Positions 51,324-64,000 of a stretch of DNA of 64,000 nt are shown piece after piece (the stretch's first letter is position 1; each line of letters opens with the position of its first letter). Under the pieces are notes generated by a model. It saw nothing but the letters and a program-made list of their open reading frames with translations, was not told the origin of the DNA and searched no databases. The position numbers and the translations under genes were made by a program. The DNA comes from Prochlorococcus sp. AG-347-M18 (GTDB lineage Bacteria; Cyanobacteriota; Cyanobacteriia; PCC-6307; Cyanobiaceae). The stretch spans positions 17,125 to 81,124 of the forward strand of contig QCCT01000005.1 of the NCBI GenBank assembly GCA_003281165.1, read 5' to 3'.

Positions 51324-51869
51324 TCACAATTTTCTTCTTGAAAATTTAAACATCCTTATAAGTTGGGAGCAAATAAAGGGAGCAAACAAACCTGTCAGAA
51401 AAACTTCAGCTAAGATATTCTTAACACTAGGGATAAATAGTAAAAAAGTACTATCTGAAAAATTTTTAAACAAAATTTGTAAAAAATATAGAGTCCCGCA
51501 CAAAAAACTTCCAAAAGAACAAATTAAACCATACCTCAAATGCCCCACCAAAATATCGCTATGTAATTTAATTCTCCCAAACAAAATTCCACATAAAATT
51601 AAGCCTGGTATTTGAGTAAAATTATTATCCAAAGTTAAAGAATCTAAAATTAAACCTAAAAACAAACCAAAAATTAGTCCATTAATTGATCCATGAATCA
51701 TTGACCAAGGCAATAACCAAAATAACGGCCAATATGGCTGAATCCCTAAAAATCCAAGCCAATTAGGATGCCACAAAAAAATAATTGGGATAAAAATAAA
51801 GCATAGTATGGATGAATTTTTTTTGAAAAATTTATTCATTAAATATTTAATTTCAAAATTTGCACCCAA
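51324..51869 (-). CDS. mreD: Rod shape-determining protein MreD-like
   Basis: Multi-TM ORF downstream of mreB-mreC. Confidence 0.75.
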   Translation of the reverse strand: MGANFEIKYLMNKFFKKNSSILCFIFIPIIFLWHPNWLGFLGIQPYWPLFWLLPWSMIHGSINGLIFGLFLGLILDSLTLDNNFTQIPGLILCGILFGRIKLHSDILVGHLRYGLICSFGSFLCGTLYFLQILFKNFSDSTFLLFIPSVKNILAEVFLTGLFAPFICSQLIRMFKFSRRKL

Positions 51870-52588
51870 TCAATTACTTGAGGTTTTGCTAAAAGTGATA
51901 TTTTTACCGTTTTTTTTGATTTCAATGGCTCATCTATAGATTGGACAATCCCAATAGGAATATTTGGAGGAAGTATGGTACTAGCAGGTGAAGATGATAC
52001 AAAATCTCCGACCTTAATATCAGCATCTTTTGAATAAAGTATTAAGCTAGGATAATCATCTCCTAAACCAACCAGTAATCCGTTAGTTTTAATCCTATCA
52101 ACCCAAACGCCTAACTTACTTTCTGGAGAGGTTATTAAAGTCACCGAAGAAGTAAATAAAGATGTATTGCTTACTCTTCCTAATAAACCACCTGGGCCGA
52201 TAACAATACTACCAATTTCCACTCCATCTTTTGAACCCTTGTTTAATATTATTTGTCTCCACCAACTACCCGTTTTTCTGGAAATCACTGCAGCTGAAAT
52301 ATTTTCATCATTAGGAGATTCTTGAAGAGATAAAATTTTCCGCAATCTTATATTATCCTTTTGAAGAAGATTTAATTGCATTAGAAATTCTTGGTTTGTG
52401 CTCTCAAGAATAACTTCTTTTTGAAATTGACCAGGCCAAAAAGGCTTTGAAATAAAATAATAAAAATCCTTAAAAAAAGATCCCTTTGATATCCTTACAA
52501 AAACTAAAAATAAAAAAATTCCAAAGAAAGCCCAACTTTTCTTTTTATGCCACCAACGACTAGTAGAAATTCGTCGGACATCAAACAT
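51839..52588 (-). CDS. mreC: Rod shape-determining protein MreC
   Basis: AAVISRKTGSWWRQIILNKGSKDGVEIGSIVIGPGGLLGRV. Confidence 0.9.
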   Translation of the reverse strand: MFDVRRISTSRWWHKKKSWAFFGIFLFLVFVRISKGSFFKDFYYFISKPFWPGQFQKEVILESTNQEFLMQLNLLQKDNIRLRKILSLQESPNDENISAAVISRKTGSWWRQIILNKGSKDGVEIGSIVIGPGGLLGRVSNTSLFTSSVTLITSPESKLGVWVDRIKTNGLLVGLGDDYPSLILYSKDADIKVGDFVSSSPASTILPPNIPIGIVQSIDEPLKSKKTVKISLLAKPQVIDWVQILKLNI

Positions 52589-52592
52589 GATA

Positions 52593-53645
52593 TTAATCTC
52601 TTATGGCGTTCCTTATAAAGTCTGGAGTATCAACAACTCGTTTCAGTTTTTTAAAATCATCCAAAACCTCTCCACAACCATTAACTACGCAAAGAAGTGG
52701 GTTTTCTGCTATGTGAGTAAAAATTCCCGTCTCATCGCTCAATAAATCATTAATGCCTCTTACTAAAGCTCCACCTCCTGCGAGCATAATCCCCCTGTCA
52801 ACAATGTCTGCAGCAAGTTCAGGGGGAGTTCGCTCTAAAGTTCTTTTTACCGCTTCCACTATTTTACTAAGTGTTTCAGCCATAGCTTCTCTTATTTCTC
52901 CTGATGTCAAAGTAACTGACCTAGGTAAACCAGATAGAAGATGTAAACCTCTTACCTCTAAAGTAGTTTTATCAAAATCATCGTCTGGAAATGCAGAGCC
53001 AATTTTGATTTTTATATCTTCTGCAGTTCTTTCTCCAACAACTAAATTGTGAACTTTTTTAAGATAAAGAGCAATTGATTCATTTATTTCGTCACCAGCT
53101 ATTCGAACAGATTCACTCAATACAGTTCCACCCAAACTTAATACTGCAACCTCAGTAGTACCTCCCCCAATATCAACAATCATAGTTCCAATTGGCTCAG
53201 TTACTGGTAATGATGCTCCTATTGCAGCTGCAACAGGTTCATCAATCAAGTGAACTTCTCTAGCTCCGGCTAATCCAGCTTCTCTTACTGCTCTACGCTC
53301 AACACTGGTAACTCCACTTGGAATACCAATCACAATTCTTGGAGCTACTATACCTTTTCCTTCGTTACATTTTTGAATAAATGTTTTTATCATTTGCTCT
53401 GCCGCATCAAAATCTGCGATAACTCCATCTCTTAATGGTCTTACAGCTCTAATATTTCCAGGGGTCCTTCCAAGCATTAACTTTGCTTCTTTGCCAACAG
53501 CTAATGGAATTCCTTCTTCTAAATCCATAGCTACCACAGAGGGCTCTTGTAAAACAACTCCCTTACCTGATACATGTATAAGAGTATTAGCCGTTCCCAA
53601 ATCAATGCCAATATCTCGAGAAAATTTAAATTTGTTAAAAATCAC
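52593..53645 (-). CDS. mreB: Rod shape-determining protein MreB
   Basis: [48 protein letters not shown]. Confidence 0.96.
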   Translation of the reverse strand: MIFNKFKFSRDIGIDLGTANTLIHVSGKGVVLQEPSVVAMDLEEGIPLAVGKEAKLMLGRTPGNIRAVRPLRDGVIADFDAAEQMIKTFIQKCNEGKGIVAPRIVIGIPSGVTSVERRAVREAGLAGAREVHLIDEPVAAAIGASLPVTEPIGTMIVDIGGGTTEVAVLSLGGTVLSESVRIAGDEINESIALYLKKVHNLVVGERTAEDIKIKIGSAFPDDDFDKTTLEVRGLHLLSGLPRSVTLTSGEIREAMAETLSKIVEAVKRTLERTPPELAADIVDRGIMLAGGGALVRGINDLLSDETGIFTHIAENPLLCVVNGCGEVLDDFKKLKRVVDTPDFIRNAIRD

Positions 53646-53751
53646 GTTAATAAATTCTTTTTTAAATAATATATCTATTTTCTATTAAGCTCTATTAATT
53701 CTGTCATTTAGTTATGAATAGCACGCAAAACTTTAAGCAAAACCTAGAAAT

Positions 53752-54150
53752 ATGAGTAGTATTAAAAAAAAAAAAATTATGGAAATTAACACTATTAATC
53801 TGGTTGGAAGAGCTGGAAGAGAACCAGATGTTAGATATTTTGAATCTGGCAGCATCGTAGCGAATTTTACTCTTGCAGTGAGTAGAAGAAGCAGGGATGA
53901 AGAGCCAGACTGGTTTAATCTAGAAATATGGGGCAAGCAAGCACAAATAGCAGCAGATTACGTTAAAAAAGGATCTTTAATAGGAATTACAGGAAGCTTC
54001 AAAATTGATAGTTGGAAAGATAAAAATACTGGTGAAGATAGATTCAAACCAGTTGTTAGGGTAGATAGATTAAACTTACTAAGTTCCAGAAAAGAGTCCG
54101 ATAATAACCAATATTCTAATAGTAGTAACTCTAGTGAAATCCCTTTTTAA
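53752..54150 (+). CDS. ssb: Single-stranded DNA-binding protein
   Basis: INLVGRAGREPDVRYFESGSIVANFTLAVSRRSRDEEPDWFNLEIWGKQA; start may be 53779. Confidence 0.92.
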   Translation: MSSIKKKKIMEINTINLVGRAGREPDVRYFESGSIVANFTLAVSRRSRDEEPDWFNLEIWGKQAQIAADYVKKGSLIGITGSFKIDSWKDKNTGEDRFKPVVRVDRLNLLSSRKESDNNQYSNSSNSSEIPF

Positions 54151-54806
54151 GCTCTATTATTTTTAAAAATTCTAATAATTATTCTTATAAAGAAATATAA
54201 GAAAATTAAAATTAAAATTGGCTTTACAACATATTTGATTTGATCTAAGTATGTTTCAATGATTGGATAATTTTCACCAAATAAATAACCTGCATAAGTG
54301 AGAAGTACTACCCATATAAGGCTCCCAAATGTAGTCCAAAGCAAAAATTTTCTTAATGGCATCAGTTCTACCCCAGCGGGAACAGAAATTAAAGTTCTTA
54401 TACCTGGTACTAATCTGCCCCAAAAAACTAAAGAAACCCCATATTTATCAAACCACCTTTTACTTTTACTTAAATCATTAGAAGAAATACCCAGATATTT
54501 TCCTTTTTTATCTAGAAAATTTGAAAGTCTTTTTTCATTCACTAATCTACCTAAATAGTACCAAGGCAATGATCCTAGAATAGTTCCCAGTAATCCCGAA
54601 AAAACTAAAATATAGAAATTTAATTTTTGTTGATAAACAAAGAAACCTCCCAATGGCATTATTATTTCCGAAGGAATCGGAGGTATTATGTTTTCTAAAA
54701 ACATAGCCAAACAAATAGTGAGGTATGCAATTATTGAATTCTTTTCAACAGCCAAACTTATGTAGTCTGGAATTGAAGTAAGAAAATTTACAAAAATTAA
54801 ACTCAA
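54147..54806 (-). CDS. DedA/SNARE-associated family membrane protein
   Basis: FLENIIPPIPSEIIMPLGGFF; FWGRLVPGIRTLISVPAGVELMPL. Confidence 0.9.
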   Translation of the reverse strand: MSLIFVNFLTSIPDYISLAVEKNSIIAYLTICLAMFLENIIPPIPSEIIMPLGGFFVYQQKLNFYILVFSGLLGTILGSLPWYYLGRLVNEKRLSNFLDKKGKYLGISSNDLSKSKRWFDKYGVSLVFWGRLVPGIRTLISVPAGVELMPLRKFLLWTTFGSLIWVVLLTYAGYLFGENYPIIETYLDQIKYVVKPILILIFLYFFIRIIIRIFKNNRA

Positions 54807-54808
54807 AC

Positions 54809-56227
54809 TTAGTATCTATAGAGTTCTGGTTTATATGGTCCTTCAACAGAAACGTTAATATAGTCAGCTTGTTCCTTAGTTAATTTTGTTAATTTTGCGC
54901 CAATTTTATCAAGATGTAATCTAGCTACCATCTCATCTAAATGTTTTGGTAAAACATAAACCTCTTTAGCATATTTTTCTGGATTATTGAAAAGTTCAAT
55001 TTGAGCTAGTACTTGGTTAGTAAAAGAATTACTCATAACAAAACTTGGATGTCCAGTGGCGCAACCTAGGTTAACTAATCTACCTTCGGCTAAAAGGATT
55101 ATTTTATTGCCACTCGGTAAGGTTATATGATCAACTTGCGGCTTAATATTTTCCCATGGGTAATCTTTCAATGAAGCCACATCAATTTCATTATCGAAAT
55201 GTCCGATATTACAAACTATCGCCTCATCTTTCATCTTGACTAGATTTTCGTTTGTAATTACCTGATAATTCCCAGTTGCTGTAACAAATATATCTATATC
55301 TTCCACAACATCATCTAAGGTAACAACACTAAAACCTTCCATTGCCGCTTGAAGAGCACAAATTGGATCAACTTCAGCAACTTTTACTATTGCACCGAGT
55401 CCTCTTAGAGACTGGGCTGAACCTTTACCTACATCTCCAAAACCCATTACTAAAGCGACTTTCCCAGCAATCATCACATCAGTAGCACGCTTTATGCTGT
55501 CAACTAGGGATTCTCGGCAGCCATATAAATTATCAAATTTGCTCTTAGTTACTGAATCATTAACATTGATAGCAGGGAAAGGTAAAGCATTTTGCTTTTG
55601 AAGTTGATAAAGTCTTGCAACTCCAGTTGTAGTTTCTTCTGTAACACCAATGATATTACGTTTAATTCTGGAATAGAAGTCACTATCTTTTTCCAACTTA
55701 GACTTAATAGAATTGAATAAAGCAATTTCTTCTTCATTACCTGGATTATCTAAAACAGATAAATCTTTTTCTGCTTTACTACCGAGTATCAATAAACCAG
55801 TTGCATCTCCTCCATCATCAAGAATCATGTTTGGAGAATCTAAACCCCAATCAAGAATATAGTGAGTATATTGCCAATATTCATCAAGAGTCTCACCTTT
55901 TTTTGCATATACAGAAATTCCTTGATTTGCGATAGCTGCAGCCGCATGATCTTGAGTTGAAAAAATATTGCAGGAAGCCCATTTCACTTCTGCACCAAGA
56001 TCAACGAGGGTTTCTATTAAGACTGCCGTCTGAATAGTCATATGCAAACTTCCAGCTATTTTTGCACCTTTGAGTGGCTTTTCTGATTGATATTTATTTC
56101 TAAGTGCCATTAATCCAGGCATTTCCGTTTCGGCAATTTTAATTTCTTTACGACCGAAATCTGATAAAGAAATATCGGCAATTACATAATTTGGTGTAGA
56201 GGTTTTAACTGAATTTGCGATAACCAT
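54809..56227 (-). CDS. ahcY: S-adenosylhomocysteinase
   Basis: [62 protein letters not shown]. Confidence 0.97.
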   Translation of the reverse strand: MVIANSVKTSTPNYVIADISLSDFGRKEIKIAETEMPGLMALRNKYQSEKPLKGAKIAGSLHMTIQTAVLIETLVDLGAEVKWASCNIFSTQDHAAAAIANQGISVYAKKGETLDEYWQYTHYILDWGLDSPNMILDDGGDATGLLILGSKAEKDLSVLDNPGNEEEIALFNSIKSKLEKDSDFYSRIKRNIIGVTEETTTGVARLYQLQKQNALPFPAINVNDSVTKSKFDNLYGCRESLVDSIKRATDVMIAGKVALVMGFGDVGKGSAQSLRGLGAIVKVAEVDPICALQAAMEGFSVVTLDDVVEDIDIFVTATGNYQVITNENLVKMKDEAIVCNIGHFDNEIDVASLKDYPWENIKPQVDHITLPSGNKIILLAEGRLVNLGCATGHPSFVMSNSFTNQVLAQIELFNNPEKYAKEVYVLPKHLDEMVARLHLDKIGAKLTKLTKEQADYINVSVEGPYKPELYRY

Positions 56228-56266
56228 TTCTAGTAAATACTTTTTCTATTAAACTATAAATGATTT

Positions 56267-56716
56267 TTGTTTAATTTTGTGTTTGTTCAGAATTTAAAAG
56301 AAACTTTAAATTTAGGGAAAAAACTCTCACACAAATTAAATCCCCAATCAATTGTTTTATTGCAGGGTCCAATTGGGGCTGGGAAAACTTCATTTGTGCA
56401 AGGGATTGCTAAAGGCTTATTAATCTCTGAGAATATTACAAGCCCTACATTTGCTTTATCGCATCACTATAACTCGGGAAAAATTCCACTAATTCACCTT
56501 GATTTATACAGGTTAGAAAATGTTTCTTCAGCAACAGAAGTTTTTTTTTCAGAAGAAGAAGAGGCAATACAAAGAAAAGCTATTTTAGTTATTGAATGGC
56601 CAGAATTAATAGAACCAGTTATTGATAATTTCTGGAAAATAGAAATTAGTTACGCAAAAAATTATGGAAGAAACTACGAAATAAGAGATCCTAAAAATTT
56701 ATTAACCTTCTCATAA
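56267..56716 (+). CDS. tsaE: tRNA threonylcarbamoyladenosine biosynthesis ATPase TsaE
   Basis: VLLQGPIGAGKTSFVQGIAKGL; TSPTFALSHHYNSGKIPLIHLDLYRL. Confidence 0.92.
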   Translation: MFNFVFVQNLKETLNLGKKLSHKLNPQSIVLLQGPIGAGKTSFVQGIAKGLLISENITSPTFALSHHYNSGKIPLIHLDLYRLENVSSATEVFFSEEEEAIQRKAILVIEWPELIEPVIDNFWKIEISYAKNYGRNYEIRDPKNLLTFS

Positions 56717-57672
56717 TATGGCTGTTGCTCTATGGCACCTTCACCAAGACAAGTTAATAATCCACAAACACCTGCAAACTTAATGCAATCTTCTATCTCT
56801 AGTTGATTTGATGGATAGCCAGAAGCAATTAATTTTGAAATTAAGCCCGCTAGAAAGGCATCCCCTGCGCCAGTTGTATCAACAATTTTTTGTGAAGTAG
56901 GAGTTTTGGTAATTCCCTGCAATCCATTGATATACCATGCAACGGGATTTTTTCCATCAGTTATAATTACATCTGGTCTATTAGACAATTGTTGAGATAT
57001 TAGAAAGGGATTTTCATCCTCAAAAAACAAATCTGCTTCCTCTTTAGCAAGTTTTAAAACATTTGAATGATTTACAAATTTCTTGATTAAATTAACTCTC
57101 TCGGCTTTACTAATTTCTGATGAAAAACTTGAGTGATCCCAAAAGACTTCTCTCCAATTCAAATCAATAACTATTTTGACTTCAAATTTTTTAGCCAGTT
57201 CAAGAAGAAAAAAAATAGACTCTGACGATATTGGAGATGATAATAAGATCGTTCCCATAACCAAATATTTCGTTTCTAGAAAAGATTTCTCCAAATTTAA
57301 AATTTCTTTTTCGATTAATTTCTTACTAAGAACTTCGTCTGCAAAGCGTGAATGAGAACTTTCCTGGAAGCCTGAAAAAAAACGATCTCCAAATTGATCT
57401 CTATCTACATTAACCACACGAGTAGATGAATCATTATCTAATTGCAAGAAATCTAAATTAACGTCCAATTCATTAAATTGCTTAATGAATTTTTTTCCAT
57501 AATCATCACTACCCAAACTTCCTATAAAGGTTGAATCTATTTTTAATTTTCTTAATGCACAAGCAACATTAGCAGGCGCACCACCCAAAAAATCTGTAAA
57601 TCCTTGATTTGACTTATTTCTGATTCTGTCTATTAAAGCCTCTCCAATACATATCACCTTTTTCTTTTTCAT
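56674..57672 (-). CDS. PfkB-family carbohydrate kinase (fructokinase-like)
   Basis: Likely start MKKKKVICIGEALIDR inside ORF 56674..57780; DFLGGAPANVACALRKL; DTTGAGDAFLAGL. Confidence 0.88.
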   Translation of the reverse strand: MKKKKVICIGEALIDRIRNKSNQGFTDFLGGAPANVACALRKLKIDSTFIGSLGSDDYGKKFIKQFNELDVNLDFLQLDNDSSTRVVNVDRDQFGDRFFSGFQESSHSRFADEVLSKKLIEKEILNLEKSFLETKYLVMGTILLSSPISSESIFFLLELAKKFEVKIVIDLNWREVFWDHSSFSSEISKAERVNLIKKFVNHSNVLKLAKEEADLFFEDENPFLISQQLSNRPDVIITDGKNPVAWYINGLQGITKTPTSQKIVDTTGAGDAFLAGLISKLIASGYPSNQLEIEDCIKFAGVCGLLTCLGEGAIEQQPYYEKVNKFLGSLIS

Positions 57673-57766
57673 AAAAAGAACACTAATTCTTAATAAAGAA
57701 TAATTTATTAAAAACGAATAATTTTTTTTTGAATTAAAGTTTAATTTAATTAAAAACATATTCATA

Positions 57767-58681
57767 GTGTCCTTAAACAAATCTGAAACTTGGAAGTGGA
57801 AAAATTGGGAAATTTCTTGGTCTTTATCAAAAAAATCTACTTCTGAAAAAAATATTAAAATTTTATTAGTTCATGGATTTGGGGCGTCAAAAAACCACTG
57901 GAGACATAATCAAGATTTTCTTGGTAAATTTTCTAACTGCTACGCAATTGACTTATTAGGATTTGGAAAAAGCAGTCAGCCTAGTGCTCTATTAAATTAC
58001 GAACCTGATAAAAAAAACTCAACTAAATATTCTTTTAACTTATGGGGTAATCAAATATCAACATTTTGTGCAGAGGTAATAAAATCTCCTGTTTACTTGG
58101 TAGGAAATTCAATTGGTGGTGTTATAGCATTGAAAGCTGCTGAAATCCTCAAAGATAATTGTAAAGGTGTCATTTTGATTGATTGTGCACAAAGAACTAT
58201 GGATGATAAACGTTTAAAAAAAAGTGATATTTTAATGAATCTACTGAGACCCGTTCTTAAAACGATAGTCAGACAAAGAGTAATCAGTAATTCACTGTTT
58301 ACTAGAGCTGCTAATCCAAAAGTAATAAAGAAAATACTTGATCAAGCTTACCCTTCAGGAAAAAATGTCGATGAAGAATTGATTGAAATACTCTATAAAC
58401 CTTCACAAAGGAAAAACTCTAAAGAAGCATTTCGTGGTTTTATAAATTTATTTGATGACTATCTTGCTACTGAACTTTTTGATAAGGTTAATGCTCCAAT
58501 CCAATTGATTTGGGGAGAAAAAGATCCTTGGGAATCTTTAAATGAAGCAAGAGATTGGGAAAAAAAATTCAAAAATATTAAAAGATTGGATATTATTTAT
58601 GGGGCTGGTCATTGTCCTCATGATGAAGAACCTGAGAAAACAAATAATTTTATATATGAATTTATTCAAGAAACAAAATAA
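57767..58681 (+). CDS. Alpha/beta hydrolase
   Basis: LLVHGFGASKNHWRHNQDF; LVGNSIGGVIALKA; GAGHCPHDEEPE. Confidence 0.88.
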   Translation: MSLNKSETWKWKNWEISWSLSKKSTSEKNIKILLVHGFGASKNHWRHNQDFLGKFSNCYAIDLLGFGKSSQPSALLNYEPDKKNSTKYSFNLWGNQISTFCAEVIKSPVYLVGNSIGGVIALKAAEILKDNCKGVILIDCAQRTMDDKRLKKSDILMNLLRPVLKTIVRQRVISNSLFTRAANPKVIKKILDQAYPSGKNVDEELIEILYKPSQRKNSKEAFRGFINLFDDYLATELFDKVNAPIQLIWGEKDPWESLNEARDWEKKFKNIKRLDIIYGAGHCPHDEEPEKTNNFIYEFIQETK

Positions 58682-59667
58682 GCTTCTACATTGTCACTGA
58701 GTCTCCTCAAACCTCTTAATCCATCTCGTTCTAGGTTTCTTACACGATCCCTACTTATTCCTAAAACCCTTCCTATCCCTGTAAGAGACATAGGCTCATC
58801 ACCATCCATTCCGTATCTCATTCTTAAAACTCTGCATTGAAGATCAGGTAATTGATGCAAAAGAGAGTGAAGATCCCCTCTCATACAATCCATTTCAATT
58901 TGTTCATCTGGCAAATCCTCACCACCTGCTAGTAAATCTAACAAAACAGTGTCCTCACCATCACCAACTTTTGTTTCAAGACTAACTGGTTGTCCAGCTT
59001 TGCACATCAGGTCTTTTACATCCTCTTCAGGAAGCTCTACGTATTTAGCAAGTTCACTTACTGTTGGAGTTCTAGACATTTCTTGACTCAACTCTCTTTG
59101 ACCTTTTTTCAACTTATTCAACATTTCTGTTATGTGAATTGGTAACCTTATTGCTCTACTTTTTTCAGCTATCGCTCTCGTTATACCTTGTCTAATCCAC
59201 CAGTATGCATAGGTTGAAAATTTATAGCCTCTAGCTGGATCAAATTTTTCTACTCCTCTTACCAGTCCAATCGTACCTTCTTGAATTAAATCTAATAATT
59301 CCATATTCCTTTTTGTATATTTTTTTGCAACACTTACTACTAGTCTTAAATTAGCTGCAACCATTCTCTCTTTAGCTCTCTGTCCTGCCCTCAATCTTTT
59401 TTTGATTATGGAAGTGGATAAATTTAATTTATTTGACAACTCCTCAACACTTGGCTTATCACCTGTTAATTCAATTATTTCTAATTCTGCCCTTTCAACT
59501 TGCATATATTCTTGTACTTGCCTACCAAGAGTAATTTCTTGTTCGTGGGATAAAAGTGGCACTCTACCAATATCTCTTAAATAAGATCTAACAAGGTCGA
59601 CATCGTTACTAGCTTTTAAACTTGATATTGTCGTCAATTTATTCTCAACTAATGTTTCAGAAGACAT
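58666..59667 (-). CDS. RNA polymerase sigma factor (sigma-70 family, RpoD-like type II)
   Basis: DLVRSYLRDIGRVPLLSHEQEITLGRQVQEY; FSTYAYWWIRQGITRAIAEKSRAIRLPIH; ORF opens at 59700, probable start MSSETLV at 59667. Confidence 0.93.
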   Translation of the reverse strand: MSSETLVENKLTTISSLKASNDVDLVRSYLRDIGRVPLLSHEQEITLGRQVQEYMQVERAELEIIELTGDKPSVEELSNKLNLSTSIIKKRLRAGQRAKERMVAANLRLVVSVAKKYTKRNMELLDLIQEGTIGLVRGVEKFDPARGYKFSTYAYWWIRQGITRAIAEKSRAIRLPIHITEMLNKLKKGQRELSQEMSRTPTVSELAKYVELPEEDVKDLMCKAGQPVSLETKVGDGEDTVLLDLLAGGEDLPDEQIEMDCMRGDLHSLLHQLPDLQCRVLRMRYGMDGDEPMSLTGIGRVLGISRDRVRNLERDGLRGLRRLSDNVEAYFVS

Positions 59668-59763
59668 GAAAAATAAATGATGTTTTGTAAACAATACCAT
59701 TAAGAAATGTAAAGTTAAACAAAAAAATCCACAATTTTACAAAAATGAGAATAAATACCTAGT

Positions 59764-61170
59764 TCAAACTACTTGAAAGCTCAAAAGCCATTGTGCAGTA
59801 CTTAGATAAATAAAGACACCTGCGATATCAGTGATAGTTGTTATAAAAGGTGAAGACATTAAGGCCGGATCCAATTTCATTCTGTCAAACAGCAAAGGGA
59901 GAATCGCGCCTGTCGTAGCAGCTAGAGTGGTAATAGATATTAAACTTATTCCTACAGCAGAGGCTATTAAGGGTCCTTTTCCTTGCCACCAAGCGAAGGG
60001 AAATACCACCAACATCATCAACACTCCTAAAAGAGCACCTGTTATTGCCTCTTTAACTACTGCCTTGACTGCACCAAGAGACTTCAATTTTTGGGTACTT
60101 AAACCTCTAATTACAACAGTTGAACTTTGAGCACCAACATTACCCCCAGTTCCGATAAGAAGCGGAATAAATGCAGCTAGCAAAACTATTTCTTCTAGTA
60201 TTTGATTATTTATTGCAATAACTTTTGTTGTCAAGCCATTTGCCAATACCAAAATTAACAACCATAAAATTCGTCGTCGAGCTATCGTAAGTAAACTACT
60301 TTGAAAATAATCATCTTCATCTCCTGGTTGAACTGCCCCGGCTGCATAAATATCTCTTGTTGCCTCTTGTTCTATGACATCAATTAAATCATCGACAGTT
60401 ACTATCCCAACAAGTCTGTTTTCTTTGTCAACTACTGGGAGCGCTAAAAAATCATATCTTTGAATTGCTCTTGCGACCTCTTCTTGATTTGTATTAGTAG
60501 AGATATTAACAACATCTTTTGTCATAACATCTCCAATAGGCTTAGATGGATCAGCAGTTACGAGGTCTCTCAACGAAAGAATACCTGTTAAATGTCTTTC
60601 TTTATCAGTAACGTACAAACTATAAATTGTTTCTGTAAATGGTGCTCTTTTTCTGACCAAAGAAAGAGCCTCAGCTGCTGTTTGCATCTCTTTTAGATCT
60701 ATGAATTCGGTTGTCATTAATCTTCCAGCGGTTTCGGGCTCATATCCAAGTAATTCCGCTGTTACTTTCCTTTCACCAGGGCTAAGAGCAGACAAAAATT
60801 TTCGTACAACTTTTGCAGGTAATTCGTCAAAGAGTTGTACCCTATCATCGGGGGACATTCTCTCAACTATTTCTAGAACTTCTCCTGAACGCAGTCTGTC
60901 CAATAAGGTTTGCTGAACAACTGGGTCTAAATATTCATAAACCTCAATTGCCTCATTTTTCTTTAATAATCGAAATGCTAATGCCTGCAAGATTAATGGG
61001 AGGCTTCCAATAGCATCTGCAATATCAACAGGTTGAGAAGGTTCTAAAAGTAACTTTGCCTCGTCATAATTTCCTGCGACAAGTAATTCTTCAAGTTGAG
61101 TAGTAATATTTTCTCGAGTACTTAGGTCTGAAGATAGGGATGTAATCGTTTCAAGATTATTTTCATTCAT
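59764..61170 (-). CDS. mgtE: Magnesium transporter MgtE
   Basis: MgtE_N, CBS domains, GTGGNVGAQSSTVVIRGLS. Confidence 0.95.
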   Translation of the reverse strand: MNENNLETITSLSSDLSTRENITTQLEELLVAGNYDEAKLLLEPSQPVDIADAIGSLPLILQALAFRLLKKNEAIEVYEYLDPVVQQTLLDRLRSGEVLEIVERMSPDDRVQLFDELPAKVVRKFLSALSPGERKVTAELLGYEPETAGRLMTTEFIDLKEMQTAAEALSLVRKRAPFTETIYSLYVTDKERHLTGILSLRDLVTADPSKPIGDVMTKDVVNISTNTNQEEVARAIQRYDFLALPVVDKENRLVGIVTVDDLIDVIEQEATRDIYAAGAVQPGDEDDYFQSSLLTIARRRILWLLILVLANGLTTKVIAINNQILEEIVLLAAFIPLLIGTGGNVGAQSSTVVIRGLSTQKLKSLGAVKAVVKEAITGALLGVLMMLVVFPFAWWQGKGPLIASAVGISLISITTLAATTGAILPLLFDRMKLDPALMSSPFITTITDIAGVFIYLSTAQWLLSFQVV

Positions 61171-61213
61171 AGATATAATTCCTTGTCATAGTAACAACAC
61201 TATTATAAGAAAT

Positions 61214-61582
61214 TTAAGTAATTTTTCTACTTATCCAAAACCCAAAATACATCGTAAATAGATTTAAAATAATAATAGAATTTAAAAAAATTATAAATTT
61301 TATCCAATCACCTTGACTCAAAGTTTTGTGTAAAAAATATATAAATCCGCTAAAGGATGTAAAGCAAGAAAAAAACCCGCTTAATATAACTTTTTCTTTA
61401 AAGGAATTTAATCTTTTTGCGATAACAAATCCAACTAACAATGATCCAATTAAGGAAACAATAAGATTATTATTTAAATATACTCTTAAAAAGGTAGCTG
61501 AATAACATGCAGTAAGAATATAAAAGTAACTTTTTATTTTCATCAAATAATTTGTATCAAATAATAACCTAAATAAAAGCAC
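61214..61582 (-). CDS. crcB: CrcB/Fluc-like fluoride channel subunit
   Basis: LIVSLIGSLLVGFVIAKRL...GFFSCFTSFSGFIYF, CrcB-like pattern. Confidence 0.7.
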   Translation of the reverse strand: MLLFRLLFDTNYLMKIKSYFYILTACYSATFLRVYLNNNLIVSLIGSLLVGFVIAKRLNSFKEKVILSGFFSCFTSFSGFIYFLHKTLSQGDWIKFIIFLNSIIILNLFTMYFGFWISRKIT

Positions 61583-61908
61583 AGAAAGGAAATTATCATA
61601 ACCTCTATATAGTGAAAAAATAAACTCATAAATTTCCTCTTTTCAAATAAAACAAATAGTTGATATATAAAAAAAGAGAATGTACTAAAAGATCCTAAAA
61701 AACCGGTATAAAATAACAAAAATATTTTATGATCTGTCAATTTTAATGCTACTAAAATTCCCAAAAAAAATGACGCAATAAAATTGACTATTGAAGTGCT
61801 TTGAATATTAAAACCTATATTAATTTTTAAATTATTTTGTATAAACATCCTTATTATTACTCCAAAAGTACTACCTAATAAAACAATACTTATTGAAGTA
61901 ATTTCCAA
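61543..61908 (-). CDS. crcB: CrcB/Fluc-like fluoride channel subunit
   Basis: STSIVNFIASFFLGILVALKL...TGFLGSFSTFSFFIYQ. Confidence 0.75.
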   Translation of the reverse strand: MEITSISIVLLGSTFGVIIRMFIQNNLKINIGFNIQSTSIVNFIASFFLGILVALKLTDHKIFLLFYTGFLGSFSTFSFFIYQLFVLFEKRKFMSLFFHYIEVMIISFLCFYLGYYLIQII

Positions 61909-61911
61909 AAT

Positions 61912-64000
<2,089 letters not shown>

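Overview
This is a low-GC, gene-dense cyanobacterial chromosome segment. The gene content (psaD, psaC, pebA-pebB-ho1, hemF, panC-cmk fusion, ndhS, rpaB-like regulator, compact intergenic spacers) fits a Prochlorococcus-like genome, probably high-light type; this is inferred from protein recognition only. Most of the window is conserved core: trpE fragment, psaD, histidine kinase, rodA, mrp, hemF, rnd, purM, panC/cmk, pebA/B, heme oxygenase, icd, glgP, tRNA-Arg, rnpB, rnc, rimM, glmS, psaC, acpP, fabF, tkt, a TPP riboswitch upstream of thiC, ruvB, smpB, lysS, mreBCD, ssb, ahcY, a sigma factor, mgtE, a crcB pair and a gyrB fragment. The exception is a ~9.5 kb integrated element (about 8964-18443) at tRNA-Cys(GCA), bounded by a 22-bp direct repeat of the tRNA 3' end. 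It has a tyrosine recombinase next to the distal repeat and matching GGATGGTAAGTGGATGGT repeats just inside both ends. The element resembles the tRNA-targeting integrative elements known from Prochlorococcus ('tycheposons'), but it also has (i) a putative HUH rolling-circle Rep followed by two tiny RHH-like proteins, (ii) a serine recombinase and a PD-(D/E)XK-like protein, (iii) a one-directional array of small secreted/membrane proteins, and (iv) four copies of a ~44-bp module (ATTGACAGTCRATCTA + covarying terminator-like hairpin + T7) that sits directly against the start codon of the next gene. The module array and the HUH/RHH replicon are the best candidates for something undescribed.
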